A DNA stretch of 63,722 bases from Oopsacas minuta (Eukaryota > Porifera > Hexactinellida > Lyssacinosida > Leucopsacidae). The DNA is taken from contig JAKMXF010000036.1 in assembly GCA_024704765.1 (NCBI GenBank), positions 1-63,722 of the forward strand, written 5' to 3'. A program made the position numbers and the translations under genes. The notes beneath the pieces were generated by a model. That model was not told where the DNA came from. It saw only the letters and a program-made list of their open reading frames with translations, and did no database searches. Positions 58,256-63,722 of the stretch are shown here, piece by piece (within the stretch, counting starts at the first letter, position 1; each line of letters starts with the position of its first letter).

Positions 58256-58802
58256 AACAAAAGTCTAATTTATACAAACACTTATACGTAGCACATAAAT
58301 ATTTTGTGTATGATACAATATGTATTTGTTGCTCGAATATGGCCTATGGGAATTCTGCCTAAAAGATCGAATTTTCAAAACATGGGTGTATCAATGTGTA
58401 TACAGTATAATGACTCTAATATACGTATAATACCAAAGGTTCTGATAAAATGTTCTAATTTCTAAACATAAAATGTTGGTTAACAAAATCGGTTTGCAAA
58501 ATCAGAATAGCATACTACAGAAAAGATGGATTACTCAAAAGATAAGATTTAGATAAGATATTCCAAAAACCTCCTTAAAAAAGTGATATAAATAACAAGA
58601 CATTACTGTTAACCGCCAAGAACAGCTGATTGATATCTTCAATAATAGCCGGAATTATAATCAGCTAATGGTTTCTGGACAAAATATTTCCACCAAAAAC
58701 ACAATAAGTGAAAAAAGCTGTCTTTAATAATATCCCTCGTCTGAATACTTACCATTAATGATCTTGATAATTATTGGCTAGCACATTGTAAGAGAGTATG
58801 AA

Positions 58803-59285
58803 TCATGAATTATTGAGCAGACGAAAGCTAGGCCATAATACACACAATAGTTTTCCTGTAATCAACCCCTGGGATACAGGACCATACACATTGCTATCTA
58901 CACTTCTATTTGCGTTATCTCCCTCTACCCACACATGACCTCTGGGTACAGTGAGGTATCTGGTTTTATAAGACCTGGTCCTGATGTACTCACCTTCCAC
59001 CCCTGTAATTCTCTTCACCAGTGTCTCTTTAGGGTCTCGTGGACTTGTCAATGTTATCAAGTCTCCTGTTTTAAGTGAGTTAATTCCTAATTTTCTAACT
59101 AACACCAGATCAGAGAAGCGTCGCTCTACTGGATTAAGAGTAGGACACATAGATTCTCCTGACACTACTGCTACAGTGACGATATTATCACAGACAGTTA
59201 GTGTGATGAAGAAAGAGGCTACACAAGCCTGGATAGGACGTACTAGCATGCTAAATCTACTCATTAACCTAAATAATAGAGTCAT
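58803..59285 (-). CDS. IMMP2L: Mitochondrial inner membrane protease subunit 2 (IMP2)
   Basis: A single-exon gene for 160 residues. Known role: a signal-peptidase-type Ser/Lys protease of the inner membrane that cuts sorting signals of intermembrane-space proteins. Seen: one N-terminal membrane helix (about 15-33), catalytic Ser45 in SGESMCPTLNP, catalytic Lys91 in LVKRITG, and the conserved VPRGHVWVEGDN...S.D.N..GPV (113-137). The SxSMxPTLNP form and the ILWP-like end (VLWPSF) match IMMP2L rather than IMMP1L. The start is uncertain: a Met at residue 8 follows a splice-acceptor-like TTTAG, so an upstream exon is possible. The protein looks complete either way. Confidence 0.9.
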   Translation of the reverse strand: MTLLFRLMSRFSMLVRPIQACVASFFITLTVCDNIVTVAVVSGESMCPTLNPVERRFSDLVLVRKLGINSLKTGDLITLTSPRDPKETLVKRITGVEGEYIRTRSYKTRYLTVPRGHVWVEGDNANRSVDSNVYGPVSQGLITGKLLCVLWPSFRLLNNS

Positions 59286-59492
59286 GTTTGTAAATAAATT
59301 CTACATATACATAAATACACAATATTAATACAGAATACGTGGGTAATTTAGGTATTTGGAAATCCAACATTTCGTTCGAGGGTATTCCACTAATACGTAA
59401 TACATGGTATATTATGTCTGCAAGTTACCAGCTGAATATTACGCTATAAGCAATGTTATTTGTCCCTCTAACATGAAAATTCTGATTTTAAC

Positions 59493-59828
59493 AGTATTTT
59501 AACCTAAGTTGACTAATTCATGAATTAATGAATAATTCGATAATTCATAATTCTTGAAGTTTGAAATGAACTATTCAAAAATATTTTTTCTGGATTTTAC
59601 AAAAATCTCGTGGACATAGCGTTAATGGGTTTAAAACAACAGAAGGTTGATGAATAGGATGAGATTATGAGGGGAATATGGGATATAGTAAAAGTATTAT
59701 TTGGATTTCATCTGTGTAATATACGAATACATATTAGTTCCATTAAGGTAGTTATTCGACTAATTCATTTAAATAATTCATATTCCGTAGCCAATTTTTA
59801 ATGAATTAGTCAACTGAGATTTTAACAG
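59493..59828. mobile_element. MITE with AGTTGACTAATTCAT arms
   Basis: AGTTGACTAATTCAT near 59507-59521 is repeated inverted at about 59796-59810, with TTTTAAC words outside both. The interior is AT-rich with many ATTCAT words. It encodes nothing. Exact ends are uncertain. Confidence 0.5.
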
Positions 59829-60196
59829 TAGCCAAACGTACCGTACCGTCTGTACGATATATTTGTTCAGTACAGGCCTTAGATATGAATATCGGGGAGA
59901 CGGTACTTATGAAAGAGCCGACAAAACTAGTCAAGCGCACAATTTACCCTATCATTGAAATCAAGGTATGTTCGGTTGATGTATCAAGAAAAGGCCAACG
60001 AGGATCGATAGGATCTGGCGAATTGTATTGTATACTGCTGGCCAAACAGGAAGCAATGTACTTGAATACTAAGACTACCAAATGAGCTAGATTTTATGGT
60101 ACAATTTCTATTAAAGGCAGGCTTTAGCAAAAATATATAAATATTCAAAAATCTATTTATACATTTACAATACTGCAGTAATAAGCTTAAAAAAAT
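59829..60196. other. Intergenic, no gene recognised
   Basis: A 66-residue open stretch (59885-60085) lacks any domain. This region probably includes the 3' flank of the NHL gene. Confidence 0.35.
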
Positions 60197-61108
60197 TCAG
60201 AAAATTTGAATCATGCCTGTAGGTCGATCCACACAGACAGAAACAATATCTCCTTGTTTAGTAATAGCAATACCATTGGGTGATAATACACAGCCCTGTG
60301 ATGTTCCCTTGCTAGCGATTACATGTAGCAACTCTCCTTCCGGACTATATACTTCAATCTCACTAGCTATATAGTTGCTGAGTAGTATATTCAAATTAGG
60401 ATCTAATTCAAAGTAATACGGGCCTTTATCTGTCACAGATGTAATAATAGTATTCTGTGGAGTGTACGGATAACAAGGGTCATATATTTTAATGCAAAAC
60501 TTGCACAAGTCCATTATAAATAACTTTGTCGAGCTAAATTTCACATCTCGCGGTTTGTTCAAAGGCGAGTTTTCTGTGCTTGTAATTGCTCGAATATAAA
60601 AATCACTGAATACTTGTACTCGCGAATTATCACGGTCACAAATGAACATTTTATTCAACTCTTCATCAAAAGTGATTCCTTGTGGAAAATCGAATTTCCC
60701 TAATCCAGAACCTCTACCACCAAATAACGTTATAAAATCTCCAGTTAAATCATATACAGACACAGTGTTATTATAAAAGTTACTCATATAGATAAGTCCA
60801 TTGGCTATACACATGTAGAAATTACGAGCTATCTTTGTTGAGAATGAAAACAAGAATCCTTTCTGATTAAAAAGTAATATTCTTCCCAAATCTCTTTCAC
60901 TCACATAAATTGTGTCAGAAATGTGATCTATGACTACTCCTCGAGGCCAGTCTAATTCTGATAGAGATTTACCTTTCATCCCAAAACACGCCTTAGCATT
61001 CCCCTTTTTAGCAGAATAATCAATAACTTTGGACATTTCTATGTTGTTGAGTTGACCAGTACTAACATGAGCATAGAATGTAAATAAGAAATAAAGAGAA
61101 TTATACAT
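60197..61108 (-). CDS. NHL-repeat beta-propeller protein
   Basis: An open frame of 303 residues with six NHL blades (for example WPRGVVIDHISDTIYVSERD, FPQGITFDEELNKMFICDRD and PRDVKFSSTKLFIMDL), enough for a closed six-bladed propeller, which in this family usually binds protein or RNA. The first 18 residues (MYNSLYFLFTFYAHVSTG) look like a signal peptide, giving a secreted form. Alternatively, ACATAG just before Met25 could be a splice acceptor, with a TRIM-type N-terminus encoded upstream outside any frame I could recognise. No RING or B-box was seen. The relics at 2101-3510 and 14700-15725 are decayed relatives. Function unassigned. Confidence 0.75.
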   Translation of the reverse strand: MYNSLYFLFTFYAHVSTGQLNNIEMSKVIDYSAKKGNAKACFGMKGKSLSELDWPRGVVIDHISDTIYVSERDLGRILLFNQKGFLFSFSTKIARNFYMCIANGLIYMSNFYNNTVSVYDLTGDFITLFGGRGSGLGKFDFPQGITFDEELNKMFICDRDNSRVQVFSDFYIRAITSTENSPLNKPRDVKFSSTKLFIMDLCKFCIKIYDPCYPYTPQNTIITSVTDKGPYYFELDPNLNILLSNYIASEIEVYSPEGELLHVIASKGTSQGCVLSPNGIAITKQGDIVSVCVDRPTGMIQIF

Positions 61109-62984
61109 TGAATGAGGATTATTGTACCAATTCGCCGTTAATTATTCATCCCCGCCAGTCCCAATTTGAATCTCCCGCTCTGACAAATTTACATACAGTA
61201 GAACCTCTGAGATCAGGGGCAGTCTTGTCTTGAGGGTGCTCAGCAGGGCTGCCGTGGCTATGGAATTTCTATTCCCATCTCATTCCAACAGGATTTCTGT
61301 GGGAATTCCCATGGGTTTTCTCATAGGTTTCCCATATGGCAATTTACATAGCAAGAAAATGATTCCTATTCCTATACCCAAGGCAACCCTCGTCCTCAGT
61401 TCTCAGAAATAACAAAACTCCATGGAAGTTCTATTTGGTACATACATAAGTATTGAGATCCTTCAAGTTAGTGAATCTAAATGTTTTAATGTGGCCATTA
61501 TCTGACACCTCGTATCCATGACCCATGAGCTATGACATATATATTACGCATCGTGTGATTCATTGACTCTCACAATTTTGAAAATCAAACATAGTGGTAT
61601 AGTGTAACACAACATCATGAACACACTAACACTCATCATTTATCTTTAACAGTATTGGATAATACATTCCAATTCAATTCGGTCATTAGTTAAGGACTCC
61701 TGGTGATCATATCACGTTCATACTAGCCAACTTGAGTGAAGAAAAAAGCGGGACGGAAAGCATTAAATTTAGCGGGGACATCTCAGGACCTAAAATCGAG
61801 ACAATCAACAAGGCTTTTTATAGACTCTTATTATGTAAGTTATTGATTATTGCACGATAGTACTAGGGATCGATAGGGGGCACAATTATGGCCGGGAAAA
61901 CTGTACCGATTTTCGGCCGAAACCGGGACCGAGGCGATCCCTAGTTCCTCAAGTACAACCTAAGAGCTGTTAGATTTGAGCACCTCCTGACGTAGTTATT
62001 CCTAATCAACACGTCGAGGAAATTGTTGATGATAGTGAAGATTTAGATAGAGTATAGAGATACGTATATATTTTAGATTCAGTATCTCGCATTTAAATTT
62101 CTTTGTTCCAAACCTATGATGTTTTGCTTTAGAAATAACTCTTAGCATAAATTTCATTAAACACCCCGGCTGGCCAAGGGCCGGGTTCTCAACTTTTGGC
62201 CGTGGCCGGATCGGATCGGACGATCCCTAGATACCACAATAGAACCCAACCTATCAGACCCCAAATGCTGGGGTCAACCAGAATTTGGATGGTAACTTGG
62301 GGTTATTTAGTATTACTAGTATGTATACACATATATTTAACTGTAAATGTAAGTATCTTAATACATGACACAGTCAATCGTAATTACTACAATCTATAAC
62401 GTAACCTCTACTTTACAATTTAGTTAGTCCTGTTTTTAATTATGAATTTACATCATTCGCTAAAATGCTTCATTCATTTGCCAATCTGTATGTACAAGTA
62501 ATAATCCAAGAGAAACATATACAAACATAAGAGGTACTCCGCATTAGGTACACACATTATGAGATTTGTTTAATAAATTGAGAACTGAGTTGAATCTATT
62601 ATATAATTTGTCGATGGTTTGTATTTTGTACGGAATTAATTGAAGAACTGGTAAGAGCTACAAACTTGATCAATAAATTGATGGGATGTATGTATGTACT
62701 AAATTTAGTTAAAAGGTATCTCATGGCCTCTTGATAAGTAATGACCTTATTCTTTGCCATCTGGTTGCCCCTCAGCTAGGTAGCTATTTCTCCGTGATAG
62801 CGCCTCTGTAATTCCTAAAGTGATATCTACACCATACATTTATTTCATACATAACATTATATTATAGTTTAACTATGCAATTTCTAACAGTAAATTTCAT
62901 TAAAATCCATCCTTAATTATCAATTGAATTAAAGTTTGATGTATTTCTTAATCGGTCTATATCGTAGTATCCAATCAATGGTAT
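61109..62984. other. Repeat-rich intergenic region
   Basis: No gene supported. It contains a single CAGTAGAACCTC end at 61198, a stretch rich in GGGAATTCCCATGGG-like words (61262-61350), and the small inverted element at 61862-61944 with a stray end at 62220. Confidence 0.4.
61862..61944. mobile_element. Short element with ACTAGGGATCG inverted ends
   Basis: ACTAGGGATCG at 61862 and its complement CGATCCCTAGT ending 61944 enclose 61 bp rich in CCGG words. Another CGATCCCTAG lies at 62220. Probably a MITE remnant. Confidence 0.45.
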
Positions 62985-63412
62985 TAAATCTCAACTGTTA
63001 TCTGTGTCTGTCTGTCAGTCTGTCTGTCTGTCTGTTTGTTTATCCGTTGTCAAGGAAATGATTTTAGGTATGCAATTTTGAAATCGTTGCATAACTAAGT
63101 ATTTATTGTGTTTATCAAAGAAGTAAATAGAATCCATTAATACTTCACTATACATATTGAATATGGTGAATCCGATTTTCACACTTATGGATTAATCATG
63201 TGTAGATTTATTGTTGTTTTTATGAATATAAAGTAAACAAATTAGCCAAATGTAAAAATATTCCTACGGGCTTGCTCTAAACGGCTACACAGGGGTAACA
63301 CAATACTCTAACCAGAATTTCGCATTTTCAAGTTTCTCATGTGATAATTTATTATTGTTTTTATGAATGTAAATACGTCGAGTTCATCGCGAAGCGACGA
63401 GCCAAAGGCTCG
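62985..63412 (-). repeat. Hairpin-headed dispersed repeat R2, copy 3 (reverse)
   Basis: A reverse copy of 38717-39330, with a CTGT tetranucleotide run at 63003-63040, the body, and the hairpin head at 63378-63412 (TCGCGAAGCGA and GAGCCAAAGGCTC). The third hairpin (GGCGCA..) is missing. It ends about 100 bp inside the right terminal repeat. Confidence 0.7.
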
Positions 63413-63508
63413 TTACCATTAAAATGCTAATTCCAGCTACCTCATTTCGTTATAAATCACTGTAAAACTTAATTTCCTGAGAAATTTTAAAGTTGGTAGG
63501 TTAAATAA

Positions 63509-63722
63509 TACTGAGATTTTGTTCAAATACGTGAGTCTACATTTGGATCCGTGAGACTTGAAAAACTATGTGGTTCACGTCGCCAAATAGGTGGGAGGGC
63601 AACTAGCAACCTGGAATATTTCCAAGTAACAACCTTGGTTGATGGTAGAAAGACCATATATCCAAATGTAATTAAGGCTTAAGTAGCTTATAGGAATTAG
63701 TTACGATTTGTTACGATGAAAT
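63509..63722. repeat. Right terminal inverted repeat of the window
   Basis: Reverse complement of 1-214 with about four substitutions and no indel seen. The last base of the window pairs with the first base. The divergence shows two real copies rather than a mirrored assembly error. Confidence 0.9.

Noticed and set aside
1-63722. Maverick/Polinton or giant virus insertion between the terminal repeats
   Set aside because: No DNA polymerase B, retroviral-type integrase, capsid, packaging ATPase or protease was found. The genes inside are ordinary animal genes.

Overview
The window is AT-rich animal nuclear DNA. Spliced genes use GT..AG introns with gtaagt/gtgagt-type donors. Conserved eukaryotic genes (LSM8, PRPF18, SMNDC1, RIOK1, IMMP2L) sit beside secreted EGF, EMI and laminin-G-like proteins and NHL propellers, and cut-and-paste transposons are common. 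Many conserved genes have no intron (urocanase, PRPF18, SMNDC1, LSM8, one aldo-keto reductase), and RIOK1 has only one. Rich NHL and EGF families with few introns would fit an early-branching animal such as a sponge, but the species is an inference that the sequence alone does not prove.

Layout. 1-214 and 63509-63722 are near-identical inverted copies of one 214-bp sequence, so the whole window is bounded by terminal inverted repeats. 0.2-10 kb: LSM8, a foldback element, decayed coiled-coil/NHL gene pieces, a broken DD37D mariner-type element, urocanate hydratase and RIOK1. 10-24 kb: three related genes or pseudogenes for an unrecognised seven-helix membrane protein, in a mosaic set of segmental duplications, with a mariner, MITEs and a second NHL relic. 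24-31 kb: mostly unannotated DNA, SMNDC1 and a dead Tc1 element. 31-36 kb: a convergent inverted pair of EMI-EGF secreted proteins, 99% identical over about 745 bp but diverged at their N-termini. 36-40 kb: dispersed repeats, a microsatellite and MITEs. 40-50 kb: one large minus-strand gene of five exons for a secreted protein with 19 EGF modules, two laminin-G-like regions and a Kazal-like end; a second DD37D element lies in one of its introns. 53-61 kb: a four-exon aldo-keto reductase, PRPF18, a second aldo-keto reductase, IMMP2L and a six-bladed NHL protein, all on the minus strand. 61-63.7 kb: repeats only.

The genes do not form one pathway. LSM8, SMNDC1 and PRPF18 all serve the spliceosome, RIOK1 acts in 40S ribosome maturation, IMMP2L in mitochondrial import processing, and urocanase in histidine breakdown. 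The accessory part (seven-helix family, EMI-EGF pair, giant EGF protein, NHL genes) looks like fast-changing surface or secreted proteins shaped by duplication and gene conversion. No viral, CRISPR or operon-like system was recognised.
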